This document shows, piece by piece, positions 1-8,242 of a stretch of DNA of 47,382 nucleotides. The notes below the pieces were generated by a model that searched no databases, was not told where the DNA came from, and was given only the letters and a program-made list of their open reading frames with translations. Both the position numbers and the translations under genes were made by a program. This stretch comes from DASZTU01 sp035493835 (GTDB taxonomy: Bacteria; Pseudomonadota; Alphaproteobacteria; Rhizobiales; Devosiaceae). The DNA lies in NCBI GenBank assembly GCA_035493835.1, contig DATJHO010000056.1, positions 1 to 47,382 on the forward strand. The letters run 5' to 3'. Every line of letters starts with the position of its first letter. Position 1 is the stretch's first letter.

Positions 1-393
1 GAACTGGCTCTCGCCGAATCCGGCGGCTAGCCGCCCGACCAGCACGATCGTGAGGCTGGTCGCCGGTGACAGACCCGGCATGGCGGCGATGAAATAGAGC
101 AGCCCGGCGAGCGCGCTGACTACGGCGCCCTGGAGGGCCGACCGCTTGCCGCCTTGTCGATCGCTCACGCGACCGGCATATCCCCGGGTGAGCACGGTCA
201 CCAGGAACTGGACGCCGACGACCAGCCCGACGATCAAATTGCTGAACCCGAGCCTGTCATGCACGAACAGCGGCAGAACCGACAGCGGCAGGCCGACGGC
301 GAGATAGCCGCAAAACAACGCGGCGATAACAGCAGGTCGTTGGACCAGGTCTTGCCCTCGCACGGGCGGGCGGGATCGATGCTCACCATGCAT
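1..393 (-). CDS. MFS transporter, YhhS/YfcJ-like (5' part, cut by window edge)
   Basis: Translating the minus strand from an ATG at 393 gives 131 codons running off the left edge. After about 20 polar residues come hydrophobic helices with features of the YhhS/YfcJ branch of the major facilitator superfamily: a GLPLSVLPLFVHDRLGFS stretch after helix 1, a YAGRVSDRQGGKRSA loop between helices 2 and 3 (the MFS D-R-x-G-x-R/K motif A region) and GRLAAGFGES at the start of helix 4. Such proteins are inner-membrane efflux or uptake carriers and the substrate cannot be told. The frame stays open upstream of 393 through a Pro/Gly-rich stretch that is the antisense of the neighbouring EF-hand remnant, so 393 is the more likely start. 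Family is fairly secure; the 3' end is outside the window. Confidence 0.75.
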   Translation of the reverse strand, partial: MHGEHRSRPPVRGQDLVQRPAVIAALFCGYLAVGLPLSVLPLFVHDRLGFSNLIVGLVVGVQFLVTVLTRGYAGRVSDRQGGKRSALQGAVVSALAGLLYFIAAMPGLSPATSLTIVLVGRLAAGFGESQF

Positions 394-463
394 CGGAAGC
401 GGCTGCTCCACGGTCTGCGCAGTCGGAGGACGACTGGTCGGGCCGGGTCCCGGTGGCTCCGGA

Positions 464-704
464 ATGATGCCTGGGATGTTGGGGCGGAACTCAAGGATGC
501 GGCCCGGCATGATGTCCGGCATGCCGATGATGGGGGGACACGACCTTATGATGAAGATCCTGTTCGCCATCGCCGATGCCAACGGCGACGGTGCTCTCTC
601 TTGAAGAGGTGACGGCGATTCACAAACGAATTTTTGACAGCATCGACGCCAACCAGGACGGCAAGATCACGCCCGAGGAAATCGGGAAGTTCATGCAAGA
701 ATAG
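464..704 (+). pseudogene. EF-hand calcium-binding protein, frameshifted
   Basis: Reading from the ATG at 464 gives a Met/Gly-rich segment, then an EF-hand loop DANGDGALS that runs into TGA just after 600. Shifting frame there continues as LEEVTAIHKRIFDSIDANQD, a second loop DANQDGKITPEE and a stop at 702-704. The break lies in a CT-repeat (GCTCTCTCTTGAAG, about 592-605); restoring one TC dinucleotide would join the frames as ALSLEE. Together they make a small two-EF-hand protein of a type common in Hyphomicrobiales, normally exported and Ca2+-binding. No clear signal peptide is visible before 464, so the 5' end may also be lost. It is divergent from the MFS gene. A sequencing error in the dinucleotide run is an alternative. 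Confidence 0.72.
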
Positions 705-1279
705 TCCGGCGGTGTCTGCCCGGAGGGGGCCCTTGGCTGACGACGGTCGCGCTCGAGATTGGTGCGCGCATTCCTCTATTTCTTCGGGGCCGGTTGCTGT
801 GGTTCGACTGAGCCAGCGCCTGCGATGGCTGCCGTTGCGATTAGCGCCGGTCTTGCAGAGACTCGACAACGAGAACGGCGAGCGCCCCCCGCAGTCCTCG
901 CCCATCATGCAGCGCCCACCGACCTTATCTTGAACAGGGCGGCGCAATGCCGTCGGCATGATGAGCACGCGGAAGCAATGGTGCGGTTGAGTCCGGCGTT
1001 GTCAGCTGCAATTGGGTTGATGAGCAAGAGCAATGGGAAACGGGTCGTCCATCAAGTAGGCAATTGATTTGAAGGACAAATCTCAGATAGACGGCCCCCC
1101 TTTCCAAACCTTATTGGGCGAAGCCTTTTGGCTGCAGACACCTAAACGGCGCGGAAACGCAAAGGGCGGAGAGCAATGCCCATCCGGTCCTGTCGCTCTT
1201 CTGCCCAAGATCAACTGGGGTGGCGGGCCAACGCCGATCGGCCGGCGCGAGTGCGTGTCGCCGCCGGCGACGGCCAACC
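705..1279. other. Gap without a recognisable gene
   Basis: Between the EF-hand remnant and the CHRD gene there are several short overlapping open frames on both strands, none with a good ribosome binding site, a recognisable domain or a consistent coding pattern. I see no RNA gene here. Confidence 0.5.
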
Positions 1280-1313
1280 CTTCAGGGGGCGCCAGAGGAG
1301 GCACCCCCTGAAG
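1280..1313 (-). terminator. Hairpin after the CHRD gene
   Basis: CTTCAGGGGG at 1280-1289 and CCCCCTGAAG at 1304-1313 are perfect reverse complements, with an inner GCC/GGC stem. The hairpin lies 6 bp beyond the CHRD stop codon. There is no clear U tract, so it may act as a 3' mRNA-stability hairpin rather than a strong intrinsic terminator. Confidence 0.5.
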
Positions 1314-1319
1314 TGCGGG

Positions 1320-1757
1320 CTACTGGGCCTTCGCCACCTGTCCGCGAATCTCGCCGTCGGGATACTTGGCAGTGTGGACGTTGAGATAGAGCATGCCGGC
1401 TTCGAGGTCGGCTGCCTCTTTGGCGGTCAGCGTAGCCCGGCCTTTGATCGGGCTACCGAGGCTGCCCTTGAGCGGCACTTCTGGCGGCGCGTTGGTGCCG
1501 GCTGCCGCCGGGCCATGGAAGTGAGCCGCGGTCGCCTTGCCGGTCAAACCCTTGTAGGTGATGCTCCAGGTCAGCACCTTGCTGGTGGTGTTGTAGCTGA
1601 TCGTCGCGGTGCCCGTGCCAGTCGAGGTGTCGGTCGGACCGACAGCCGCAGCCGTGAGATCCGCGGAGAACTTTTCAGTCGCCGCAAATGCCGGCGCCGC
1701 AGCAAACGTGAGGCCAAGGGCAGAAGCGATAAATGCAGTCCGGAATAGCGCAGACAT
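1320..1757 (-). CDS. Secreted CHRD-domain protein
   Basis: A 145-aa protein with a clear Sec signal peptide (positive N-terminus, hydrophobic core, probable cleavage after AFA near residue 25) followed by one CHRD (chordin-like) domain over roughly residues 27-143. CHRD hallmarks are the AAHFHGPA stretch and the C-terminal LYLNVHTAKYPDGEIRGQV. Bacterial CHRD proteins are periplasmic or extracellular and their role is poorly defined; some resemble Cu-binding cupredoxin-like folds because of the conserved His residues. It is monocistronic: the upstream gap has no gene and a hairpin follows the stop. Family assignment is secure, function is not. Confidence 0.88.
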   Translation of the reverse strand: MSALFRTAFIASALGLTFAAAPAFAATEKFSADLTAAAVGPTDTSTGTGTATISYNTTSKVLTWSITYKGLTGKATAAHFHGPAAAGTNAPPEVPLKGSLGSPIKGRATLTAKEAADLEAGMLYLNVHTAKYPDGEIRGQVAKAQ

Positions 1758-2185
1758 TTGAATCCCTCTATGCGGTTTGTGCTGTCTTTTCGAGCGCGTC
1801 CGAACCTACGCCTCGGGAACGCGGGGTTCTATGGAGAGCTCCGGCGCACAATGTCGCAGGAGCGCCCAACCACTGCGCATCGTCCACAAGGCGCGCCAAA
1901 GGCGAGCGCTTTGACGTCAGCGGCATGTGCAACCCGCCTGAAGTCGTGACCCGCCGAGACTTGGGCAACAACCTATAGCGCGCCGATCGGCCATCGAAAG
2001 GAGCGTGCGAAGTGGCAGGCGACGTCTTGGCACAATTCGCCGGACCGAGGTGGAGGTCGTAGACGAGCGTGACGGCTGCGCAGGGCGCCGGCATTGACGT
2101 CCGCTATTCGCTCGTAGCGACCGGAAGCGGCCGGTCGTCTAGCTGGCCGCCGACACGAGGCAAGGCATCGTAGCGGTAACTAACG
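1758..2185. other. Gap without a recognisable gene
   Basis: Short frames occur on both strands (the longest is a minus frame at 1768-2094), but they show no domain or ribosome binding site. The part next to 1757 must hold the CHRD promoter; no convincing -35/-10 pair was found. Confidence 0.4.
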
Positions 2186-3061
2186 TCAGCGTAAGGCGCC
2201 AAGCGGCTCCAGCCCCTCCATGTCGGCATCGGAGAGCAAGACGTCGCAGGCGGCAACATTCTCTTCGAGATGCCGCATTGAGGAGGTGCCGGGAATGAGG
2301 ATGACGGCGGGTGACTTCCTCAACAGCCACGCGAGCGCCACCTGCGACGGCGTAGCATTCACCCGCGCGGCAATGTCAGTTATCTCGGTTGATCCGGCAA
2401 TGTTACCAATACGCAGCGGCCAGAACGGGATAAAGCCAATGCCGTGCTGCTCGCAATAGGCGAGCACATCATTGTGCCGCCGATTGGCTAGGTTGTAGAC
2501 GTTCTGCACCGTTGCGATATCGACCACCGAGCGCGCCCGCTCGATTGCCTCGATGCCAACTTCCGACAGGCCTATATGGCGGATCTTGCCTTCGTCGCGG
2601 AGCGCACGGAATACCCGCATGGTTTCTTCGACCGGCACCGCCGGATCGATTCGATGTAGCTGGTAGAGATCGATGCGTTCGACGCCGAGCGTTTTGAGGC
2701 TCCCTTCGATCGCCGCGCGAATATGCCCTTCGCTGCCGTCCATCGACATCCCCGGATTTTCACGGGTGGCTGGGCCGCTGCGGAGCAAGCCGCCCTTAGT
2801 GCCGATTACGAGGCCGTCGGGGTAGGGCGAAAGCGCTTCGCGGATAATGCGCTCGCTGTCGCGCGGCCCGTAGACGTCGGCGGTGTCGATGAAATTGATA
2901 TCGAGCTCGGCGGCGCGCCGGAATATGTCCCGGGCATTTGCTTCATCGGCAGGCGGTCCCCAGACGCCTGGGCCGGTGAGCTGCATGGCGCCGAAACCCA
3001 TGCGATGAATCGGCAAATCGCCGCCGATCAGAAATGTGCCGCTGTGTGATGCCGTGGTCAT
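2186..3061 (-). CDS. Aldo/keto reductase
   Basis: A 291-aa NAD(P)H-dependent oxidoreductase of the AKR superfamily, a cytosolic (alpha/beta)8 barrel reducing aldehydes or ketones. The catalytic tetrad is visible as D59 (FIDTADVYG), Y64, K89 (IGTKGG) and H136 (YQLHRID). The C-terminal LIPGTSS segment fits the cofactor-binding loop. The open frame extends upstream to 3256, but the ATG at 3061 is preceded by AAAGGGAAACAGCCA, a good ribosome binding site, and starts the conserved IGGDLPIHRMGFG region, so this start was chosen. It is divergent from a MerR regulator, with a promoter showing the stretched 19-bp spacer used by MerR proteins. The substrate is unknown. Confidence 0.92.
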   Translation of the reverse strand: MTTASHSGTFLIGGDLPIHRMGFGAMQLTGPGVWGPPADEANARDIFRRAAELDINFIDTADVYGPRDSERIIREALSPYPDGLVIGTKGGLLRSGPATRENPGMSMDGSEGHIRAAIEGSLKTLGVERIDLYQLHRIDPAVPVEETMRVFRALRDEGKIRHIGLSEVGIEAIERARSVVDIATVQNVYNLANRRHNDVLAYCEQHGIGFIPFWPLRIGNIAGSTEITDIAARVNATPSQVALAWLLRKSPAVILIPGTSSMRHLEENVAACDVLLSDADMEGLEPLGALR

Positions 3062-3092
3062 TGGCTGTTTCCCTTTGCAATGGACGGCAGAA

Positions 3093-3123
3093 CCTATAAG
3101 TGTGGAGTATAGTGCACGGTCAA
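3093..3123 (-). promoter_or_regulatory. MerR-type promoter of the aldo/keto reductase gene
   Basis: On the minus strand TTGACC (3123-3118) and TATAGG (3098-3093) are separated by 19 bp, longer than the usual 17 and typical of promoters that MerR proteins activate by DNA distortion. Inside is a small dyad, CTATA-N9-TATAG. The site lies between the reductase gene and the merR-like gene. Confidence 0.6.
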
Positions 3124-3132
3124 GGGGCAAAA

Positions 3133-3519
3133 GTGCTGATTTCCGAATTCGCCCAAACGACCGGGCTAAGCCGCGACACCGTGCGGTTCTATGTCCGGCT
3201 CGGCCTGCTCCTGCCGGAAAGCAACGGCAAAGGCGGGCGCAATCCCTATCAGTCATTCACCGCCGCCCACGTCCGAGCGGCGCGGATCATCCGGGTGGCG
3301 CAGTCGCTCGGCCTGCCTCTCAAGGACATCGCTGCCATTGGCGCGGAACGGCGCGCTGGCCGCATGACGCGGGAGCGCAGCATCGCGGTTCTCGCCGGGC
3401 AGTTGGAGGTCCTCGAGGCGAAGGGGGAAGAACTTGCAGCCATGACCGCATATCTCAGGGCCAAGATCGAATGGCTGGCCGGTGGCGAAGCAGGGCCGCC
3501 GCCGGACTTCGAGAAATAG
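3133..3519 (+). CDS. MerR family transcriptional regulator
   Basis: From the GTG at 3133 (preceded by AAGGGG six bases upstream) the product is 128 aa. The N-terminal winged helix begins LISEFAQTTGLSRDTVRFYV, the MerR recognition-helix pattern, continues through YQSFTAAHVRAARIIRVAQ and the LGLPLKDI segment, and is followed by a long dimerisation helix (about residues 80-115). There is no cysteine cluster, so it is not a classical metal sensor; the effector is unknown. Divergent arrangement and the 19-bp-spacer promoter between the genes indicate control of the adjacent aldo/keto reductase. An upstream start at 3100 would sit inside that promoter and is less likely. Confidence 0.9.
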   Translation: MLISEFAQTTGLSRDTVRFYVRLGLLLPESNGKGGRNPYQSFTAAHVRAARIIRVAQSLGLPLKDIAAIGAERRAGRMTRERSIAVLAGQLEVLEAKGEELAAMTAYLRAKIEWLAGGEAGPPPDFEK

Positions 3520-3780
3520 CCTAGGGCTGCGCCGCTTCACAAGCGTCGGTTACGACGCTGGTGCTGCTGATGATCATGATGATGACGGTGGCGACAAGAA
3601 GAGCGAGGCTGCGTTCCTAGCCTGTGGCACCGTTGCCTTCGGCACCAGCTTGCCTACTGCCGTACCATTGACGCCGGCCACCTCATCGCTTCGCGCCCTC
3701 TTGCCCTTTACTGGCCAGGGTTTGCATCCTTGTCCCCCGCCCGCCTCGGCTGTACTGCACGGCTTCTGCAATTTTTTTCG
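3520..3780. other. Gap upstream of an orphan terminator
   Basis: No convincing protein gene. A plus frame running through 3482-3961 overlaps the merR 3' end and shows no domain. The 14-mer TGCGCCGCTTCACA at 3528-3541 recurs at 3991-4004. The region ends in an intrinsic terminator without an obvious gene in front of it. Confidence 0.4.
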
Positions 3781-3817
3781 AAAGCCCCGGTCCCGCTTCG
3801 GCCGGGGCGGGCTTTTT
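3781..3817 (+). terminator. Intrinsic terminator
   Basis: AAAGCCCCGG ... CCGGGGCGGGC followed by TTTTT. GCCCCGG (3784-3790) pairs with CCGGGGC (3802-3808), or AAAGCCC with GGGCTTT in the alternative fold. A GC-rich stem and a T5 tract make it a good rho-independent terminator for plus-strand transcription. The nearest upstream gene (merR-like) ends 261 bp earlier. Confidence 0.7.
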
Positions 3818-3927
3818 CATGCGTGGTCACGCTTGCGCCTGCCGCGTGGCCGTCGGAATCGATCGTTTGTCGATCTCGGTCATGAGCGGGCGGCCGCTAG
3901 TGAAGGCTATGATGTAAATAGGCGAGG

Positions 3928-4004
3928 GGTCCCGATGCCGATCAGCGTGCTAAACCTTTGATCCGCCCGACTATCGAGGGGTCCACGGACTGCGCCGCTT
4001 CACA
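3928..4004. repeat. Degenerate repeat, copy A (copy B at 30425-30495)
   Basis: This stretch and 30425-30495 share GGTCCCG, then CCGATC-GCG-GCTAA, CCTTTGA, and at the far end TGCGCCG-TTCACA in the same order and nearly the same spacing. The intervening bases have diverged. Copy A abuts the IS66 transposase remnant, so the repeat may be part of a decayed mobile element. Confidence 0.45.
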
Positions 4005-4275
4005 TTCTGTTCGCCGGATCCGACGGCGGCGGACGGACGTGGGCGACCGTCGCCACGCTGCTGACCACCGCGAAGATGAACGGCGTCGACCCCTTCGCCT
4101 GGCTCGCCCTGACCCTCGAGCGTCTCGCCGCCGGTTGGCCCAACAGCCGGATCGAGGACCTCATCCTTGGAACTACGCCGCCTGAACGGCCTCAGCTCCA
4201 CGCTTACCGACTACACGCATCATCCAAAAATTCTCTTGCATCCAACGGGGCGCCTGCAGATGCACCAACGCCGTT
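4003..4275 (+). pseudogene. IS66-family transposase, 3' remnant with frameshift
   Basis: Translation from about 4003 reads ILFAGSDGGGRTWATVATLL, then KMNGVDPFAWLALTLERLA and WPNSRIEDLI, the conserved C-terminal end of IS66-type DDE transposases (TnpC). The remainder of the transposase and TnpA/TnpB are absent. Close to 4162-4168 the frame breaks: the next frame supplies the expected family ending PWNYAA and a stop at 4183-4185, whereas the original frame runs on to about 4285 without similarity. So it is both 5'-truncated and frameshifted and cannot be active. No terminal inverted repeats or target duplications were recognised. Confidence 0.8.
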
Positions 4276-4325
4276 CGCCCCTTGAGTTTCCTGCCGTCTA
4301 TCCGTGCCCGTTTGCTGTTCAGGGT

Positions 4326-5300
4326 CTAATTGGGATCGGAACGGCTTGTGATCAGTGCGGTATTCTGTACTGACAAGGCGTCCGTTGAAAACGTGTCCGA
4401 CAGAAAGTCTATCAATGCGCCGACACGCCTGGGCAACTGCTTGCGAGACGGGTAGACGAGCTGGACCGGCGCCCCGGGAGCATCCTGTCCGGTCAAAACC
4501 TGCACAAGATCGCCTCGCGCAACGGCCTGCCTGGCGTAGATCTCCGGCGCCTGGGCGATGCCGATGCCGGCAATCGCTGCATCGACCAGCGCCTCTCCAT
4601 TTGTGAAGCTGGCGACGGCGTCGCGCGTGTCGATTGCGATCTCTGCTCCGTCTGTAAGGTAGTGCATAGGCCTGGGACGGCCCGACGGTAGAAGGAATGC
4701 GATCAGGCGGTGGGCGAGGAGGTCGCTCGGAGACCGAGGGTAACCATAGCGTTCGAGGCAATTCGGGCAAACATAGGTACCTTGCCGGATATGTCCGAGA
4801 GGCTTTGACACCAGATCCGCACTTGCGAGCTGGCCGAGCCGCAGCGCCAGATCCACACCTTCCGCGACCAGGTTCACATGATGATCGTTCATCCGCACCT
4901 CTACCTTTAGTCTCGGATGGTGTGCCATGAAGCGCCCGAGATGCGGCATGAACAGCGCGCGGCCGATGGACACCGGCATCTCCAGTCGGATCAGCCCGCT
5001 CAACTCCGTCGGATCACGGGGAAGCGCGCTCTGCATGTCATCGAGTTCGGCCGCCCATCTGCTCGCGCGGGCATAGAGCATTGCGCCTTCCTCGGTCAGC
5101 CTTACGCTGCGCGTCGTGCGGTGGAAAAGGCGGACCCCCAGCCGGTCCTCGAGCCTGGCGACGGATTTCGAGGTAGCGGAGGACGCCTGGCCGAGGGACT
5201 CTGCGGCGCGGCTGAAGCTCAATGCCTCCGCGACACGCAGGAATTCCTCAATCCCTGCCGCCTTCTGCTGCAATCTCCCATTGCTGACCATGGGGAACAA
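4326..5300 (-). CDS. LysR family transcriptional regulator
   Basis: A 324-aa LysR-type regulator (321 aa if the ATG at 5291 is used). The N-terminal winged helix-turn-helix spans about residues 14-75 (FLRVAEALSFSRAAESLGQA, then VARLEDRLGVRLFHRTTRSV), followed by the effector-binding domain with the LEMPVSIGRALFMPHLGRF segment and a C-terminal ARGDLVQVL stretch. The effector is unknown. It is divergent from a quinone-oxidoreductase-like dehydrogenase, the usual layout for a LysR protein controlling the adjacent gene from a site in the intergenic DNA. Related regulators often control oxidoreductases for quinones or electrophiles. Confidence 0.92.
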   Translation of the reverse strand: MFPMVSNGRLQQKAAGIEEFLRVAEALSFSRAAESLGQASSATSKSVARLEDRLGVRLFHRTTRSVRLTEEGAMLYARASRWAAELDDMQSALPRDPTELSGLIRLEMPVSIGRALFMPHLGRFMAHHPRLKVEVRMNDHHVNLVAEGVDLALRLGQLASADLVSKPLGHIRQGTYVCPNCLERYGYPRSPSDLLAHRLIAFLLPSGRPRPMHYLTDGAEIAIDTRDAVASFTNGEALVDAAIAGIGIAQAPEIYARQAVARGDLVQVLTGQDAPGAPVQLVYPSRKQLPRRVGALIDFLSDTFSTDALSVQNTALITSRSDPN

Positions 5301-5317
5301 GTCTCCGTAAAATGAAC

Positions 5318-5348
5318 GGTATTGTTAATTTGGAATGCCAAAATACCA
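5318..5348. promoter_or_regulatory. Imperfect dyad between lysR and its divergent target
   Basis: GGTAT and TTTGG on the left pair with CCAAA and ATACC on the right, with a 6-base interruption on the left arm and AATG at the centre. It is the only strong symmetry in the 84-bp divergent gap and is a candidate LysR binding site. Confidence 0.4.
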
Positions 5349-5384
5349 TGCTTCCATCAGGATAGCCCAGGAAGGATCCCGTTT

Positions 5385-6398
5385 ATGAAATCTGTCGTTG
5401 CAACCGAGCAAGGAAGCCCGGACGTATTCCGCGTCGTTGATCTGCCAACGCCTGAGCCGGCGGCAGGGCAGGTCCTCGTGCGCATCCTTGCCAGCAGCGT
5501 CAATCCGATCGACACCAAAGTACGAAAGGCGAAGCTTCCCATGGCGCCGGCTGCCTTCCCAGCGGTGCTTGGCTCCGATTTTGCGGGGATTGTCGAGGCG
5601 GTTGGACCAGGCGTAGGCCGTTTCGCTCCAAAGGATGAAGTGTTTGGCTTCGCAGGCGGGTTCCGCGGGCCGGAGGGGGATATCCCCGGCGCTCTCGCGG
5701 AATTCGCGGTCTTCGATGCTGATCTCGTTGCCAAGAAGCCGAGGAATGTTGACTTTCGGACCGCGTCCGCGCTGCCGCTGGTGGCGACGACCGCGTGGAT
5801 GGCCCTGTTCGATAAGGTGATTATCACACCGACTACCCGTGTTCTTATCACGGGGGGCGCCGGAGGTGTCGGCTATATGGCCGTGCAATTGGCGCGCGCT
5901 GCAGGTGCCGACGTCGTCGCCCTCACCAGATCCGCGGAGAGCCGGGAGGCTGCGCTTGCGGCGGGCGCTCGGGCATGCGTGGACCTGTCCCAATCCATGC
6001 CGCAGGAGATCGTCGAAAATCACACCGGAGGGCGCGGCTTCGACGTGATCTTTGATACAGTCGGCGGGGCTGCGCTGGACGCTGCCTTCCAGATGGTCAA
6101 GCCTACGGGCGATATTGTTACGGTCGTCGGGGCAGCAACCCACAATCTTGCGCCGCTTTATCTGAAGGGCGCAAACTTGCACATGGTGCTGGTGCTCGCC
6201 CCGATCATGTTTGGCCTCGCCCGGCCCCGGCAGGGGCAGGTCCTCGAGCGGATTGCACGGATGGTCGAAGATGGCACGCTCCGGCCGCGTCTGGATCCGC
6301 AGCGCTTTACACTGGCAGAGGCCGCCGGCGCACATCGAAAACTCGAAGCGGGCGAAGCAAAGGGCAAGTTGGTTATAGAGGTAGCCGCTGAGGTCTGA
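5385..6398 (+). CDS. NAD(P)-dependent alcohol dehydrogenase / quinone oxidoreductase-like protein
   Basis: A 337-aa medium-chain dehydrogenase/reductase. The N-terminal GroES-like domain (about residues 1-130) contains VNPIDTKVRK and VLGSDFAGIVEAVG; the Rossmann domain has the nucleotide motif LITGGAGGVGYMAVQLA. Structural and catalytic zinc ligands are missing, which places it with the zinc-free quinone oxidoreductase (QOR) group that reduces quinones or enones with NADPH. The open frame extends to 5322, but the ATG at 5385 follows AGGAAGGATCCCGTTT, a good ribosome binding site. It is divergent from the LysR regulator, probably its controller. The substrate is unknown. Confidence 0.9.
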   Translation: MKSVVATEQGSPDVFRVVDLPTPEPAAGQVLVRILASSVNPIDTKVRKAKLPMAPAAFPAVLGSDFAGIVEAVGPGVGRFAPKDEVFGFAGGFRGPEGDIPGALAEFAVFDADLVAKKPRNVDFRTASALPLVATTAWMALFDKVIITPTTRVLITGGAGGVGYMAVQLARAAGADVVALTRSAESREAALAAGARACVDLSQSMPQEIVENHTGGRGFDVIFDTVGGAALDAAFQMVKPTGDIVTVVGAATHNLAPLYLKGANLHMVLVLAPIMFGLARPRQGQVLERIARMVEDGTLRPRLDPQRFTLAEAAGAHRKLEAGEAKGKLVIEVAAEV

Positions 6399-6410
6399 GC
6401 GCCTGGAGGT

Positions 6411-6437
6411 GATGGCATCGATTGCATCGGTGCCATC
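6411..6437 (+). terminator. Hairpin after the oxidoreductase gene
   Basis: GATGGCA-TCGAT-TGC-ATCGG-TGCCATC forms a 12-bp stem with one G-T wobble, 12 bp after the stop codon. There is no strong T run after it. Confidence 0.5.
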
Positions 6438-6749
6438 CCTTATCAGTTCATGTTGACGCGATCAGAGCAGTAATTACGCGCCCGACCTGCAACGCGGCGA
6501 TGAGATCGCCCATCTTCAGGCCGCCCGAGCGGAGGGGCATCGTTCTGTCCTGTATCGGCTATCCTGGAGAAATCGCTGGGCGAAATCAATCGCGGTCGTT
6601 CTGCGCGTCCCGCAACTTCGTCCGGTTAGTTGCCCTCAAGGCGTCCGTCGACTTTGCCATAGCTCCGCTTGACCGCAGCCCTGGCGATCCGGTGGCAGCT
6701 TCCTCCTGACGGGGATCGCCCGGCCTGCGCGACAGAACCAACCGTCCGG
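6438..6749. other. Gap without a recognisable gene
   Basis: A plus frame covering 6422-6709 ends in a stretch with a coding look, but shows no start site or domain. It lies convergent to the truncated permease gene that ends at 6750. Nothing else was recognised. Confidence 0.4.
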
Positions 6750-8039
6750 CTATTCAACGCTAAGTTCGCGCAACAGACGCGCTGGCCGTAATGACACCGC
6801 CCGGAGAATTGTGGTGGCTCCAAGAAGGCCAGTGATGGCGATGGCGCCAAGATTGACGGCGGCGAGCGTGACCCCGTCGACGGTGAAATCGACATCGGGC
6901 AGCAGTTTGGTCAGCAGCCACGCGAGCGCAAGTCCGACCGAAGTTGCCGGTAGCGCCGCGAGAGCCGCCAGGAGCAGATGGCGGACCACGGAGCCCGCCA
7001 GCACTTGGGCCCGCGTGGCGCCGAGAACTTTGTTTATTACGGCATCCGCCTGACGCTGCCGGTTGCCGCTGGCAAGGCTGCCCAGCAGCACCAAGAGGCC
7101 GTTGCCGACGGCAAGCCCGCCGACAAGCGATGCGGCGAGGGAGAGCTGACCGAGGGCGGAGGTGATCTTCTCGAGCGTTTCGCCGATGGCGATGAAGCGT
7201 ACATCCGGGAGCTCGGCGGCGAGGCGCCGCTCCACCGCCTGCTCATGGCCGGGGCCGGCGGTGACCGCGCCGAGAAGGGTCGTCGGGTAGGCCTCGAGGA
7301 CACCGGGTGAAAAGGCCGCGAGAAAATCAATTCCGCTCTGCCAAGAATAGTCCCGGAAGTTGGCCACCTCCGCGCTGATGGAGTCTCCGAAAACGGAGAA
7401 GGTCAGCCGGTCGCCGAGGTTTAGCCCCAACCCCGAGCGCAGGCTTTGATGCAGCGAGACCAAGGCGGGTCCCTGATAGTCGGCTGGCCACCACCGCCCA
7501 TCGACGAGCCGCGAAGCCGAGGGCAACTGCCGCCGAAACGTGAGCGGGATATTGCCCGACAGCAGGAATGAGGCTTCAGGTCCGCGCGGCTGCAATGCGT
7601 TGGCAGGAATGCCGTTGATGGCGGTCAACGCGCCGCGCAGCATGGGCGTCGCGGTGAAGCCGACGATGTCGTTGTCCTGGGCCTTGAGTTGGTCGAGGGT
7701 CGCCACCTCGTCCTCGAAGAGATCCGACGCGACGAACGTTGGCGCGCTGAAGACCGAGGCGCCGAGGTACTCGTTGCGCAAGTTGAGCTCCACCGAAAGA
7801 ACCACGACCAGCATGGCAAGCGCGAGGCCAACCGCGACGATAACCGACGAGGCGTTGGAGCCTGTGCCCGAAATGTCGCGCAAGGCATGGCGAAGGAGGC
7901 CGTTCGGCGGCTCGGGCAGATGCACGATCGCGTAACGGGCGACAGCGAAGGCTGTCCGCAACAGAGCCACCGCCAGGGCGCTCGCCATGACAAAGGCGGC
8001 CACCAGCATCGGATCGCCCGTGATAACGATGGCGAGCAT
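6750..8039 (-). pseudogene. FtsX-type ABC transporter permease, C-terminal half only
   Basis: 429 codons of an FtsX/MacB-like permease. The sequence begins within a transmembrane segment (MLVAAFVMASALAVALLRTA), has a helix near residues 65-83, a soluble periplasmic domain (about 85-285) and three C-terminal helices forming the FtsX domain (ASLVGGLAVGNGLLVLLGSL, then ALPATSVGLALAWLLTKLL, then VNLGAIAITGLLGATTILRA). Full YbbP-like permeases of this class are about 800-850 aa with two such modules. Here only the second is present, and an in-frame TGA sits immediately before the ATG at 8039. No ATPase partner is nearby. Most likely a 5'-truncated remnant; a rewired short permease cannot be excluded. 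Confidence 0.7.
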
Positions 8040-8242
8040 TCACTTGCGTCGTACCGCCATTATCGTTGATTTCCAAGTCGAGTTCAACAATTCGGGTGAA
8101 GTGCTGACGGCAGTCGTGCCGTTCAGGAGACAGGCTTCCTCCTGACCGTGCGGCAGCGGTCAGAGCCACATTGGGTTCGTCAAAGCCGTCGAATGCCGCC
8201 CAACCGGGGCCGCCTGCGTAGACACCCCGCTACGCCATTCGG

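Noticed and set aside
1083..1304. Minus open frame of 73 codons, Pro/Gly-rich
   Set aside because: No ribosome binding site or domain; it overlaps the hairpin after the CHRD gene and looks like a composition artefact of high-GC DNA.
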